DNA from: Herpetosiphonaceae bacterium
Lineage (GTDB): Bacteria > Chloroflexota > Chloroflexia > Chloroflexales > Herpetosiphonaceae
NCBI GenBank assembly: GCA_013538855.1
Contig: JABXJS010000021.1
Coordinates: forward strand, 1-36,004
DNA length: 36,004 nucleotides
Direction: 5' to 3'
Made by a program: the position numbers and the translations under genes
Notes under the pieces: generated by a model
What the model was told of the DNA's origin: nothing
The model's input: the letters and a program-made list of their open reading frames with translations, nothing else
The model's database searches: none
Part shown: piece by piece, positions 1-7,377 of the stretch
Position numbering within the stretch: the first letter of the stretch is position 1
Layout: each line of letters begins with the position of its first letter

Positions 1-945
1 CTGACCGACTCCACCTCGCAGCATCGCGTGATCGACAGCGAGGGCGAGAAGCACCGCAGCGGCAACGCCGCCAGCAGCAGCAACCCAACGTTTCCGGTCA
101 TCCGCGCCCCACGCTTCGACCCGGAGAGCGACGAGCCGCTACAGCTCAACACCGACCTCGCGCTCACCTGGCTGATCGAGTTCCTGCGCGACGAGGTCAC
201 CTTCCGGCGCGGCTTCAAGCAGGTTGTCGTCGGCCTCTCCGGCGGTGTCGACTCGGCCCTGACGACCTATCTGTGCGCGCGCGCCTTTGGGCCAGAGAAC
301 GTGCTAGCGGTGCGCATGCCCTACCGCACCTCATCGCAGGAGAGCCTGGACCATGCGCAGCTGGTGATCGACGATCTCGGCATCGAGCACCGCACCGTCG
401 AGATTACGCAGGCGGTCGATGGCTATCTAGCGCTGGAGCCGGACGCCGACGGACGCCGCCGCGGCAACGTGATGGCGCGCATGCGCATGATCGTGCTCTT
501 CGACCAGTCGCAAAAAATGGGCTGCATTCCCATCGGCACCGGCAACAAGACCGAGCGCCTCTTTGGCTACTACACCTGGCACGCCGATGACTCACCGCCG
601 GTCAACCCGCTCGGCGATCTGTTCAAAACACAGGTCTGGGAGCTAGCCAGCGCCATCGGGGTGCCCGAGGTGATCGTGCACAAGCCCGCCTCCGCCGACC
701 TCGTGGTGGGCCAGACCGACGAGGCCGACTTCGGCATCTCCTACCGCAAGGCCGACCGCATCTTAGCCTTCTTGCTCAACGGCTACCGCCCCGAGCAGCT
801 GACCGAGCGCGGCTTCGACCCGGCCGAGGTGGCGATTGTACAGCGCCGCGTCAACTCAACACACTGGAAGCGCCATCTGCCCAGCACGGCGATGCTCTCC
901 AGCACGGCCATCGGCGAGTACTATCTACGCCCTGTCGACTACTAA
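1..945 (+). CDS. nadE: NAD+ synthase, C-terminal synthetase part (5' end beyond the window)
   Basis: ATP-dependent conversion of deamido-NAD+ to NAD+, the last step of NAD synthesis. The P-loop SGGVDS lies about 70 residues after a GTG at base 28. The ATP/NaAD-binding motif GTGNKTE and the paired segments NPLGDLFKTQV and KPASADLVVGQTDE are all present, as expected for the NadE synthetase domain. The reading frame is open back to base 1 and the GTG at 28 has no ribosome binding site, so the gene probably begins upstream. About 50 residues precede the synthetase core; whether they are the end of an N-terminal glutaminase (nitrilase) domain or a short extension cannot be seen here. A nicotinamidase-like gene follows 163 bases downstream in the same direction, which fits an NAD salvage pair. 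The family is clear; the start and the nitrogen donor are not. Confidence 0.9.
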   Translation: MTDSTSQHRVIDSEGEKHRSGNAASSSNPTFPVIRAPRFDPESDEPLQLNTDLALTWLIEFLRDEVTFRRGFKQVVVGLSGGVDSALTTYLCARAFGPENVLAVRMPYRTSSQESLDHAQLVIDDLGIEHRTVEITQAVDGYLALEPDADGRRRGNVMARMRMIVLFDQSQKMGCIPIGTGNKTERLFGYYTWHADDSPPVNPLGDLFKTQVWELASAIGVPEVIVHKPASADLVVGQTDEADFGISYRKADRILAFLLNGYRPEQLTERGFDPAEVAIVQRRVNSTHWKRHLPSTAMLSSTAIGEYYLRPVDY

Positions 946-966
946 TCATCGAACATTCGTACAGCA

Positions 967-1066
967 TACCAATTACGTTGGATACGCTACATGGACAGGC
1001 GGTTTGGGGCGCAGCCCCAAGCCCCCGGCAGGGTTCCACCCTGCACCCGCTCCACGGGAATTGGTA
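967..1066 (+). repeat. MITE-like palindromic element, copy 1
   Basis: A 100-bp intergenic element bounded by the perfect inverted termini TACCAATT (967-974) and AATTGGTA (1059-1066). Inside it are two tandem hairpins: TTGGGGC/GCCCCAA around GCA, then GCAGGG/CCCTGC. A related 114-bp copy in the opposite orientation lies at 4972-5085. The two share TGGGGCGC, CGGCAGGGT, the 12-mer CCCTGCACCCGC, GGAAT and the TACCAA/TTGGTA ends. It has no coding capacity. The non-coding, palindromic, duplicated form suggests a miniature inverted-repeat or REP-like element; mobility is inferred only. Confidence 0.7.
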
Positions 1067-1108
1067 CTACAACATGTCAGCCGCACAGGCTGGCAAGGAG
1101 CAAGCATC

Positions 1109-1825
1109 ATGGCTGTTGAATCACTCGCTGCGACCAGTCAAGCGTTTCTGGAGCACCTGGACGCCTGGTACGCCAACCTGCCCACCCTGGCCCTCGACGA
1201 TCTGGTGTTCGATAGCCCCGAGAGCGTCGCCGTCACCTGCGTTGATGTGATCGTCGGCTTCTGCACCGAGGGGCCGCTGGCCAGCGAGCGCGTGCAGAAC
1301 ATCGTCGCCCCAACCGTCGCGCTGTTCCAGCGCGCCCATGCCGCTGGCGTGCGCCACTTCCTGCTGCCCCAGGACGCCCATCCGCAGGACGCGGTGGAGT
1401 TTGGCGCGTTTCCGTCCCACTGCGTGCGCGGCACCCACGAGGCCGAAACCGCGCCCGAGCTGCTCCAGCTCCCGTTCAGCGACACGTTCACCATCTTTCC
1501 CAAAAACTCGCTGAGCGCGGCGCTGAGCACCGAGTTCGCCGCCTGGGTCGCAGCGCATCCCGAGGTTGACACCTACATTGTCACCGGCGACTGCTCGGAC
1601 CTGTGCACCTACCAGCTGGCCATGTTCCTGCGCCTCGACGGCAACGCGCGCAACATTGTTAACCGCCGCGTCGTGCTGGCCGCCGACTGCGTTGACACCT
1701 ACGACACCCCGCTGAGCGTGGCCCGCGAGCTAGGCATCCCGGCGCATCCTGGCGATTTCCACCACGTGGTTTTTCTGCACCACATGGCCGCGAACGGCGT
1801 CGAGGTGGTGCGCAGCATCACGTAG
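1109..1825 (+). CDS. Nicotinamidase-like cysteine hydrolase (isochorismatase fold)
   Basis: A 238-residue hydrolase that probably deamidates nicotinamide to nicotinate for NAD salvage. The family's catalytic triad is visible as D46 (CVDVIVGF), K132 (FPKNSLS) and C176 (GDCSDLC). The metal-site pattern of nicotinamidases is also present: D89-A-H91 followed by H104 in the motif SHCVRGT. This argues for nicotinamidase rather than a generic isochorismatase. The ATG at 1109 is chosen because AAGGAG lies 8 bases upstream; the frame is open further back only across the MITE-like repeat. The preceding gene is NAD+ synthase, which supports a role in the same pathway. Ureidoacrylate or other amide hydrolase activity remains possible. 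Confidence 0.82.
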   Translation: MAVESLAATSQAFLEHLDAWYANLPTLALDDLVFDSPESVAVTCVDVIVGFCTEGPLASERVQNIVAPTVALFQRAHAAGVRHFLLPQDAHPQDAVEFGAFPSHCVRGTHEAETAPELLQLPFSDTFTIFPKNSLSAALSTEFAAWVAAHPEVDTYIVTGDCSDLCTYQLAMFLRLDGNARNIVNRRVVLAADCVDTYDTPLSVARELGIPAHPGDFHHVVFLHHMAANGVEVVRSIT

Positions 1826-1853
1826 CAGCGCCACAGCCCCTGGAACAACGCAA

Positions 1854-1889
1854 CCGCTCCAACGGCCATGCGGCTGCTGGAGCGGCTGC
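1854..1889 (+). terminator. Hairpin after the nicotinamidase gene
   Basis: An 8-bp perfect stem CCGCTCCA (1854-1861) / TGGAGCGG (1878-1885) encloses a 16-base, partly self-paired loop. It lies 28 bases after the stop codon and before the next promoter. There is no real U-tract, so termination is only plausible. Confidence 0.4.
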
Positions 1890-1915
1890 GCGTTTAGATC
1901 AGCCCAGCATAATGG

Positions 1916-1944
1916 TTGCACAGAATTCCAACTCGCAGTATATT
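1916..1944 (+). promoter_or_regulatory. Promoter giving a leaderless sugar-gene transcript
   Basis: The -35 TTGCAC (1916-1921) and -10 TATATT (1939-1944) are separated by exactly 17 bases. Only 7 bases lie between the -10 box and the ATG at 1952, so transcription should begin at or next to the start codon. No Shine-Dalgarno sequence is present, which agrees with a leaderless mRNA. Confidence 0.65.
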
Positions 1945-1951
1945 TGCCGCT

Positions 1952-2899
1952 ATGACACGTGTACTCATCACTGGAGCCAGCGGCTTCGTTGGCCAACATT
2001 TGGTCGCCCACCTACAGCACATCACATCGTGGGAGCTGTGGGCGCTTGGGCGCGCCGCCCACCCGCAGCTGCCAAGCGTCACCGCCGATCTGCTTGATCG
2101 TGACGCGGTGAACGCCGCTGTGGCCCAGGCCCGACCGGATATGATCGTTCATATGGCGGCACAGTCGTTTGTGCCCGCCTCGTTTGCCGACCCCGAGGGC
2201 ACGCTCAACACCAACGTGCTCGGCCAGCTGCATCTGTTCCAGGCCATCGCCGCCGCCGAGCTTGACCCGCTGGTGCTGGTCGTTAGCTCCAACGAGGTCT
2301 ACGGCATGGTGCAGCCCGCAGATATTCCTGTCGACGAGGCCACGCCGCTGCGGCCAGCCAACCCCTACGCCGTATCGAAGGCGGCGCAAGATCTGCTGGC
2401 CGGCCAGTGGTACTACAGCCACGGGCTGCGTGTGATTCGCGTGCGCCCGTTCAATCATATTGGCCCTGGTCAGCGCGCCGACTTTGTGGCCCCCGCCTTT
2501 GCGCGCCAGATCGCCCGCATCGAGGCGGGCCTCCAGCCGCCAATTGTCCGCGTCGGCAACCTCGCCGCCGAGCGCGACTGGACCGACGTGCGCGATATGG
2601 TGCACGCCTACTACCTGGCGCTGGTGCACGGCGATCCAGGCAGCGTGTACAACATTGGCTCTGGCGAGGCCGTCGCCGTGCAGCGGCTGCTCGATATGCT
2701 GATCGAGCATAGCTCGCGTCCGATTGAGGTGCAGCTCGACCCCGAGCGTATGCGCCCCTCAGACGTGCCCACGATCGCCTGCGATCCCACGGCGTTTCGG
2801 GCACGCACCGGCTGGCAGCGCAACTACACCCTTGAGGCCACTATGCGCGATATTCTCGACGACTGGCGCACACGTGTGGCCACCAACCACGCTAACTAA
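1952..2899 (+). CDS. NAD(P)-dependent nucleotide-sugar epimerase/dehydratase (GDP-deoxyhexose reductase type)
   Basis: A 315-residue extended short-chain dehydrogenase acting on a nucleotide sugar. The Rossmann motif TGASGFVG is at residues 7-14. The SSNEVYG segment (112-118) and the catalytic Y139-x3-K143 (PYAVSK) follow. The run GPGQRADFVAPAFARQI and the segment RDWTDVRDM resemble GDP-mannose 4,6-dehydratases and GDP-6-deoxy-4-keto-mannose reductases (Gmd/Rmd). The reductase branch is my preference, but the substrate is inferred. The ATG at 1952 puts the Rossmann strand at the N-terminus and has no ribosome binding site; the promoter position suggests leaderless translation. A GDP-mannose synthesis gene follows after 17 bases, so this is probably the first gene of a GDP-deoxysugar operon. 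Confidence 0.82.
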   Translation: MTRVLITGASGFVGQHLVAHLQHITSWELWALGRAAHPQLPSVTADLLDRDAVNAAVAQARPDMIVHMAAQSFVPASFADPEGTLNTNVLGQLHLFQAIAAAELDPLVLVVSSNEVYGMVQPADIPVDEATPLRPANPYAVSKAAQDLLAGQWYYSHGLRVIRVRPFNHIGPGQRADFVAPAFARQIARIEAGLQPPIVRVGNLAAERDWTDVRDMVHAYYLALVHGDPGSVYNIGSGEAVAVQRLLDMLIEHSSRPIEVQLDPERMRPSDVPTIACDPTAFRARTGWQRNYTLEATMRDILDDWRTRVATNHAN

Positions 2900-2916
2900 A
2901 CAATGGAGATAGATAC

Positions 2917-3987
2917 ATGGATGTTCTAGTGCTTGCCGGTGGAACCGGCTCTCGTCTATGGCCGCGCTCGCGGCGCACAAAGCCTAAGCAGTTTCTACCA
3001 CTGCTCTCGAAGCGCACCATGCTGCAGGAGACGGTCGAGCGCGTGCACCCGCTGGTCGAGAACGATCGTATTTTTGTTGTCACCGGCGATGACTACGCCT
3101 CACTCGTCGAGAGCCAGCTCAGCGCTGTTCCCCGCGCTAACATCATCCGCGAGCCAAGCGGTCGCGGCACGGCTCCAGCCATCGGCTTGGCCGCCGTGCA
3201 CATGCGCCGCTCCAATCCCGATGGCGTGATGGCCGTCCTCAGCGCCGACCACCTGATCCTCAAGGCCGAGGCGTTTCGCAATGCGCTGCAGGCCGCCGAG
3301 GAGATCGCCCGCGAGGGCTACCTGGTCACGCTCGGCATTAAACCATCCTTCGCCAATACCGGCTATGGCTACATCAAGTGCGGCGATGTTATCGGCGAGT
3401 CCCACGGCCTCAAGGTCCACCGCGTCGGGCGCTTCGCCGAAAAGCCCGACCAGCTCACCGCCGAGCGCTATGTCGCCCGCGGCAACTACTTCTGGAACGC
3501 GGGCATCTTCATCTGGCGCACCGATATATTCCTTGAGGCGATCGAGCGCTATCTGCCGCGCCTCAGCAGCCAGCTCAATCAGATTCGCGCCGCCTTCGGC
3601 AAAACCCGCTACCCCATGACGCTCAGCCGCGTCTGGGATGAGGTCGAGAACATCACCGTCGACTATGGCATCATGGAGCGTGCGCCGAATGTGGCGGTCA
3701 TCCCAGTCGATATCGGCTGGAGCGATGTCGGCGACTGGCACACGCTGACCACGCTGCTCTCCGATGATGAGTCGGCCAATGTGGTCATCGGCCCGCACGT
3801 TGAGGTCGATACGCAGTCGTCGCTGATCTACAGCGACTCTGGCCGCATCATCGCGACCATCGGCCTCAACGGTTTTTTGGTCGTCGACACTGGCGATGCG
3901 CTGCTAATCGCGCCACGCGACCGCGCCCAGGATGTCAAGAAGATCGTCGATCAGCTGCGTGAAGAAGGCCGCAATGACGTGCTCTAA
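2917..3987 (+). CDS. manC: Mannose-1-phosphate guanylyltransferase
   Basis: Makes GDP-mannose from mannose-1-phosphate and GTP. The N-terminal signature GGTGSRLWPRSR, continuing to KPKQF (residues 8-26), is the diagnostic nucleotide-binding loop of GDP-mannose pyrophosphorylases. FAEKP and WNAGIF, both conserved in the family, occur mid-protein. At 356 residues it is the monofunctional form, without the cupin isomerase domain of longer ManC/AlgA proteins. GGAG lies 8 bases before the ATG. It follows the dehydratase/reductase gene by 17 bases and overlaps the next nucleotidyltransferase by 14, so the three are probably cotranscribed. The GDP-mannose product would feed the upstream dehydratase/reductase. 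Confidence 0.9.
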   Translation: MDVLVLAGGTGSRLWPRSRRTKPKQFLPLLSKRTMLQETVERVHPLVENDRIFVVTGDDYASLVESQLSAVPRANIIREPSGRGTAPAIGLAAVHMRRSNPDGVMAVLSADHLILKAEAFRNALQAAEEIAREGYLVTLGIKPSFANTGYGYIKCGDVIGESHGLKVHRVGRFAEKPDQLTAERYVARGNYFWNAGIFIWRTDIFLEAIERYLPRLSSQLNQIRAAFGKTRYPMTLSRVWDEVENITVDYGIMERAPNVAVIPVDIGWSDVGDWHTLTTLLSDDESANVVIGPHVEVDTQSSLIYSDSGRIIATIGLNGFLVVDTGDALLIAPRDRAQDVKKIVDQLREEGRNDVL

Positions 3988-4969
3988 GGCGATTGTGCTC
4001 GTCGGCGGCTTGGGCACGCGCCTGCGCCCGCTCACCAATGTTGTGCCGAAGCCGCTGGTGCCCATCGCCGGCGAGCCGCTGATGACGCGCATTCTGCGCC
4101 GCCTGCGCGCCCACGGCTTCTCAACCGTCGTGCTCGCGGTGCAGTACCTTGGCGCGCAGTTCCGCGCCGCCTACGGCGATGGCAGCGCCCTCGGCCTCGA
4201 TCTGCGCATCGTCGAGGAGCCGCTGCCGCTTGGCACCGCCGGCGCTGTGCGCTTCGCTGCCGAGCAGGCGGCCATCAACGAGCCGGTGCTCATCCTCAAT
4301 GGCGATGAGCTGTCGGCGCTCGACTGGACAGCCCTCTGCCAGCACCACGCGCTGCATCAGCCGCTCGCCACCATCGCGGTGCGCACCGTCGCCGATCCGA
4401 GCGCCTACGGCGTGGTGGTCTGCGATGCACACGGCCGCGTCACAGCCTGGCAGGAGAAGCCCGCGCCAGGCACTGCGCTGGCCAACACGATCAACAGCGG
4501 CGCGTATGTGCTGGAGCCAGCCGCCATCGCGCACATCGCTGCTGATCAGTTTGCTATGCTCGAGCGCGATCTGTTCCCGCGCTTGCTCAGCACCAACGCC
4601 CACCTCCAGGCGCTGCCACACACGGCCTACAGCCAGGATATTGGTACGCTCGCTGGCTACCTGGCCGCCAACGCGGCGGTGCTCAGCGGCGCGCTGCCTG
4701 AGTATCAGCCCCTTGGTCGGCAACTTGCTGCAGGCGTGTGGGTGGCAGACAATGTTACAATCGATCCAAGCGCGCAGCTTCAGCCGCCGATCATGCTGGG
4801 CAGCGGCACGAGTGTTGGCCCGCGCGCCCAACTGCAACAGGTAATCGCGTGGGAGCATGTTACAATTGAAGCTGACACGCTCGTGCGCGCCGCCGCCCTG
4901 GCAACTGGTAGCTGTGTCGAGCACGGCCAAACAGTGACTAACGCTGCTCTTGCCCCGGCGTTACTCTGA
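3974..4969 (+). CDS. Sugar-phosphate nucleotidyltransferase with left-handed beta-helix tail
   Basis: A 331-residue NDP-sugar pyrophosphorylase. The loop GGLGTRLRPLT, continuing to PKPLVPI (residues 11-31), is the NTP-transferase signature. LILNGDE and WQEKP supply the metal- and sugar-binding segments. The last ~90 residues contain short hexapeptide-like repeats (VWVADNVTIDPSAQL, IMLGSGTSVGP) typical of a beta-helix tail. The ATG at 3974 overlaps the end of manC by 14 bases and has GAAGG 5 bases upstream, so translation is probably coupled. This subgroup includes GDP-mannose, glucose-1-phosphate and related transferases; the nucleotide and sugar cannot be decided from sequence alone. Having two transferases back to back suggests two different activated sugars. 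Confidence 0.85.
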   Translation: MTCSKAIVLVGGLGTRLRPLTNVVPKPLVPIAGEPLMTRILRRLRAHGFSTVVLAVQYLGAQFRAAYGDGSALGLDLRIVEEPLPLGTAGAVRFAAEQAAINEPVLILNGDELSALDWTALCQHHALHQPLATIAVRTVADPSAYGVVVCDAHGRVTAWQEKPAPGTALANTINSGAYVLEPAAIAHIAADQFAMLERDLFPRLLSTNAHLQALPHTAYSQDIGTLAGYLAANAAVLSGALPEYQPLGRQLAAGVWVADNVTIDPSAQLQPPIMLGSGTSVGPRAQLQQVIAWEHVTIEADTLVRAAALATGSCVEHGQTVTNAALAPALL

Positions 4970-4971
4970 TG

Positions 4972-5085
4972 TACCAATGCATACTGAACATTCCGCACGC
5001 GGGTGCAGGGCTAGACCCTGCCGAGGCCGAGGGCAGCGCCCCAGCCGGCGTTACCGCCACGGACATTGTGCTAGGTGCGTTGGTA
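4972..5085 (-). repeat. MITE-like palindromic element, copy 2 (inverted)
   Basis: A 114-bp intergenic element with ends TACCAATGC (4972) and GCGTTGGTA (ending 5085), inverted apart from one mismatch. Read on the minus strand it matches the copy at 967-1066: TGGGGCGC, then CGGCAGGGT, then CCCTGCACCCGC, then GGAAT and TTGGTA. The GCAGGG/CCCTGC hairpin is kept while its loop bases differ, which points to selection on structure or to independent decay of old copies. It begins 3 bases after the stop of the preceding gene. Confidence 0.68.
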
Positions 5086-5131
5086 TTACCAGTGAAAATA
5101 AAGTAAAAAGCATCATCTTGTGAGGAACGCT

Positions 5132-6547
5132 ATGACAACTCCGATTAAATTCGGCACCGACGGTTGGCGGGCGGTGATTGCCGAAGACTATACCTTCGCC
5201 AATGTTCGCATTGTCACCCAGGCTGTCGCCGACTATCTCCATGACGCCGGGCTGGCCGGGCGCGGCCTCGTCGTGGGCTACGATACACGCTTTGGCTCCG
5301 AGCGCTTCGCCGCCGCAACCGCCGAGGTCCTCGCAGCAAACGATATCCACGTCTACCTGACCGAAAAGGCCACGCCGACGCCGGTGGTCTGCTGGAGCAT
5401 CTTGGCCCGCAGCGCTGGCGGCGCATCCATCATCACCGCCTCGCACAACCCGCCCTCCGACAATGGCTATAAGTACAAGCCCGAGTACGCCGGCTCCGCC
5501 TCGCCCGAGGTTGTCGCCAAGATCGAGGAGCGCCTAGAGCGCACGCCCGTCAAGCGCATGGCCCTCCGCGAGGCCGAGAAGCAGGGCCTCGTCGAGCGCA
5601 TCGACCCCGTGCCCGAGTACGTCGCCCAGATCAAGCAGATGGTCGATCTCGAGGCGATCAAACGCACCGGCTGGACGATCATCAACGATGCGATGTACGG
5701 CGCTGGCGCTGGCTATCTGCCCATGCTCCTCGACGGCGGCGCAACCAAGGTCGTCCCGCTCAACGATACGCGCAATCCGCTCTTCCCCGGCATGCGCTCG
5801 CCTGAGCCGATCGACGATAATCTCACCAAGCTCAAGAAGGTCGTCCGCGATAGCGGCGCGTTCGCCGGCCTCGCCTTCGATGGCGACGCCGATCGCGTCG
5901 GCCTCGTCGATGAGAAGGGCCGCTTCGTCGATCAGCTGCGCGTCTTCGGCCTGCTCGCCTACTATCTGCTCGAGGTCAAGGGCTGGCGCGGCCCCATCGT
6001 CAAGTCGCTGTCGACCACCTCCATGGTCAATCGCCTCGGCGAGCTGTACAATGTGCCCGTCTATGAGACGCCCGTCGGCTTCAAGCACATCGGCCCCAAG
6101 ATGATCGAGGTCAATGGCATCATCGGCGGCGAGGAGTCCGGCGGCTTCGCCATCGCCCGCCACCTGCCCGAGCGCGACGGCATCCTGGCCGCGCTGCTGC
6201 TGCTTGACCTGTGCCTCAAGCGCTCCAAGACGCCCTCCGAGGTGCTCGATGAGCTGTTCGATAAGGTCGGCCCACACTTCTACGACCGCCTCGATATCAC
6301 CTATCCCGCCGATCAGCGCGATACCATCCTCAAGCGCGTCGATACCGCCCGCCCCGACACGCTGGCCGGCGAGACGGTCCAGCGCATCACCACCCAGGGC
6401 GGCTACAAGTACTACCTCGAAAACGGTAGCTGGCTGCTCATCCGCTTCTCCGGCACCGAGCCGCTCCTGCGCATCTACACCGAGACACGCTCACAGGAGA
6501 TGGTCGAGAAGCTGCTCGCCGAGGGCCGCGTTATCGCCGGCGTCTAG
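5132..6547 (+). CDS. Phosphoglucomutase/phosphomannomutase family protein
   Basis: A 471-residue alpha-D-phosphohexomutase interconverting hexose 1- and 6-phosphates, so it could supply mannose-1-phosphate or glucose-1-phosphate to the transferases upstream. All four family signatures are visible: the phosphoserine loop TASHNPP with S104, the metal loop FDGDADR (D250, D252, D254), the sugar-recognition loop GGEESGG, and the C-terminal phosphate-binding loop RFSGTEPLLRI. The ATG at 5132 follows GAGGA at 6 bases. Substrate preference (glucose, mannose or both) cannot be read from the motifs. It is separated from the transferase gene by the second MITE-like element, so it may have its own promoter, but no good consensus was found. 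A strong terminator follows. Confidence 0.9.
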   Translation: MTTPIKFGTDGWRAVIAEDYTFANVRIVTQAVADYLHDAGLAGRGLVVGYDTRFGSERFAAATAEVLAANDIHVYLTEKATPTPVVCWSILARSAGGASIITASHNPPSDNGYKYKPEYAGSASPEVVAKIEERLERTPVKRMALREAEKQGLVERIDPVPEYVAQIKQMVDLEAIKRTGWTIINDAMYGAGAGYLPMLLDGGATKVVPLNDTRNPLFPGMRSPEPIDDNLTKLKKVVRDSGAFAGLAFDGDADRVGLVDEKGRFVDQLRVFGLLAYYLLEVKGWRGPIVKSLSTTSMVNRLGELYNVPVYETPVGFKHIGPKMIEVNGIIGGEESGGFAIARHLPERDGILAALLLLDLCLKRSKTPSEVLDELFDKVGPHFYDRLDITYPADQRDTILKRVDTARPDTLAGETVQRITTQGGYKYYLENGSWLLIRFSGTEPLLRIYTETRSQEMVEKLLAEGRVIAGV

Positions 6548-6572
6548 CCCCTGTCAGCCACAAACACACCCA

Positions 6573-6598
6573 GGGCGGGCCGCTTGGCCCGCCCTTTT
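6573..6598 (+). terminator. Rho-independent terminator after the phosphohexomutase gene
   Basis: The perfect 9-bp GC stem GGGCGGGCC / GGCCCGCCC with a 4-base loop is followed by TTTT. It lies 25 bases after the stop codon and closes the sugar-nucleotide block. Confidence 0.9.
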
Positions 6599-6673
6599 GC
6601 TAGCTTCAAACCCAGATTGATCCCCGCTCACTGTGAGTAGCTGGTTTTTGCGGCTCAGCCCACACCACGCAGC

Positions 6674-7009
6674 GCGGGGTTGCTGCGGGCCTGGGTTGGC
6701 GGCACCCTGGCTCTGTTGCTGTTGAAAAAACAGCAGCGCGGGATTGCCTCCAGCCTGAGTTGGTGGCAGCGTGTCTGTGTTGCTGTTGAAAAAATAGCGC
6801 CGTGGGTTGTTGCTGCTCGGCTTGCGCCATGCGCCTGCGGCTCAGCATGCGCCGCGTCGTGCGGGATTGCCTCCAGCCTGGGTTGGCGGCAGCGTGTCTG
6901 TGTTGCTGTTGAAAAAATAGCGCTGTCGGTTGTTGCTGCTCGGCCTGCGCCATGCGCCTGCAGCTCAGCACGCGCCGCGTCGTGCGGGATTGCCTCCAGC
7001 CTGGGTTGG
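6674..7009. repeat. 123-bp tandem repeat array, about 2.7 units
   Basis: Units start with GCGGGATTGCCTCC at 6738, 6861 and 6984, an exact 123-bp period. The internal marker TTGCTGTTGAAAAAA recurs at 6780 and 6903. A diverged 64-bp truncated unit at 6674-6737 keeps the two ends but lacks the middle ~59 bp. The last unit stops after about 26 bp. The full units differ by only a few substitutions, so the duplication is recent. The lengths and lack of short unique spacers exclude a CRISPR array. Confidence 0.85.
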
Positions 7010-7160
7010 GCAGCACACGCTAGGCGGCGGCTGAAGCGCTTGGGCACTGCTAGCAGGCTAGCCCACTGCTTAATCCATCGCACCGAGGTGGCCGGGCTGC
7101 GCCACATAGCGTCAAGCAAAATCACGTGCGGGCCGCCGAATAAGCAAGCGCTGTACAGCA

Positions 7161-7290
7161 CAACCAGCGCTCAACCACAGCGCTGGTTTGCATCTAATAA
7201 AACCGCTACGCAGCACCGCCTGCGCTCAACCACCAGCGCTGGTTTTCATCCAATAAAAGCGCCGGTCGCCCTGTACCACCACCAGCGCTA
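7161..7290. repeat. 55-bp imperfect repeat with palindromic core
   Basis: The segment GCGCTCAACCAC, then AGCGCTGGTTT and a CATC-AATAAAA tail, occurs at 7167 and 7222 (55-bp period). A decayed third core (ACCACCAGCGCTAGTT) lies near 7277. The core AACCAGCGCT / AGCGCTGGTT is self-complementary, so each unit can form a hairpin followed by an A-rich tail. The function is unknown. Confidence 0.65.
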
Positions 7291-7377
7291 GTTCAACCCT
7301 GCCCGCCGCAGCGTCGCGCGGCTTACCAGCAACATCGCGCGCAACGCCTAGATCAACGCGGTGCAGCACCATCTGCG

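Larger units (their letters stand above)
6599..7377. other. Gene-free stretch rich in tandem repeats
   Basis: Nearly 800 bases between the terminator and the histidine kinase gene hold no convincing gene. Long open frames exist on both strands (168 and 136 codons on minus, 203 on plus), but they arise because the 123-bp repeat unit is a multiple of three. None has a good ribosome binding site or recognisable domain. The contents are the 123-bp array, the 55-bp palindromic repeat, and about 90 bases before 7378 in which I see no feature. Confidence 0.65.

Noticed and set aside
836-1108. Longer N-terminus for the hydrolase, starting at 836
   Set aside because: It would run through the end of nadE and the palindromic repeat; the ATG at 1109 has a strong AAGGAG and gives the normal length.
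2012-4930. Long antisense frames over the sugar-nucleotide genes
   Set aside because: Real genes with intact motifs occupy the plus strand; the antisense frames have no start signals or recognisable domains.
5534-6277. A 247-codon open frame antisense to the phosphohexomutase gene
   Set aside because: It lies wholly within a well-supported gene. GC-rich coding sequence often leaves long antisense frames, and no family is recognisable.
6674-7009. Possible CRISPR array
   Set aside because: The 123-bp units are contiguous with no unique 30-40 base spacers between short repeats, and no cas genes are nearby.
6655-7291. Open frames of 136-203 codons on both strands of the 123-bp array, with 41-residue repeats
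   Set aside because: They follow from the 123-bp unit being divisible by three. No good ribosome binding site or known domain was found, and competing frames are equally open.
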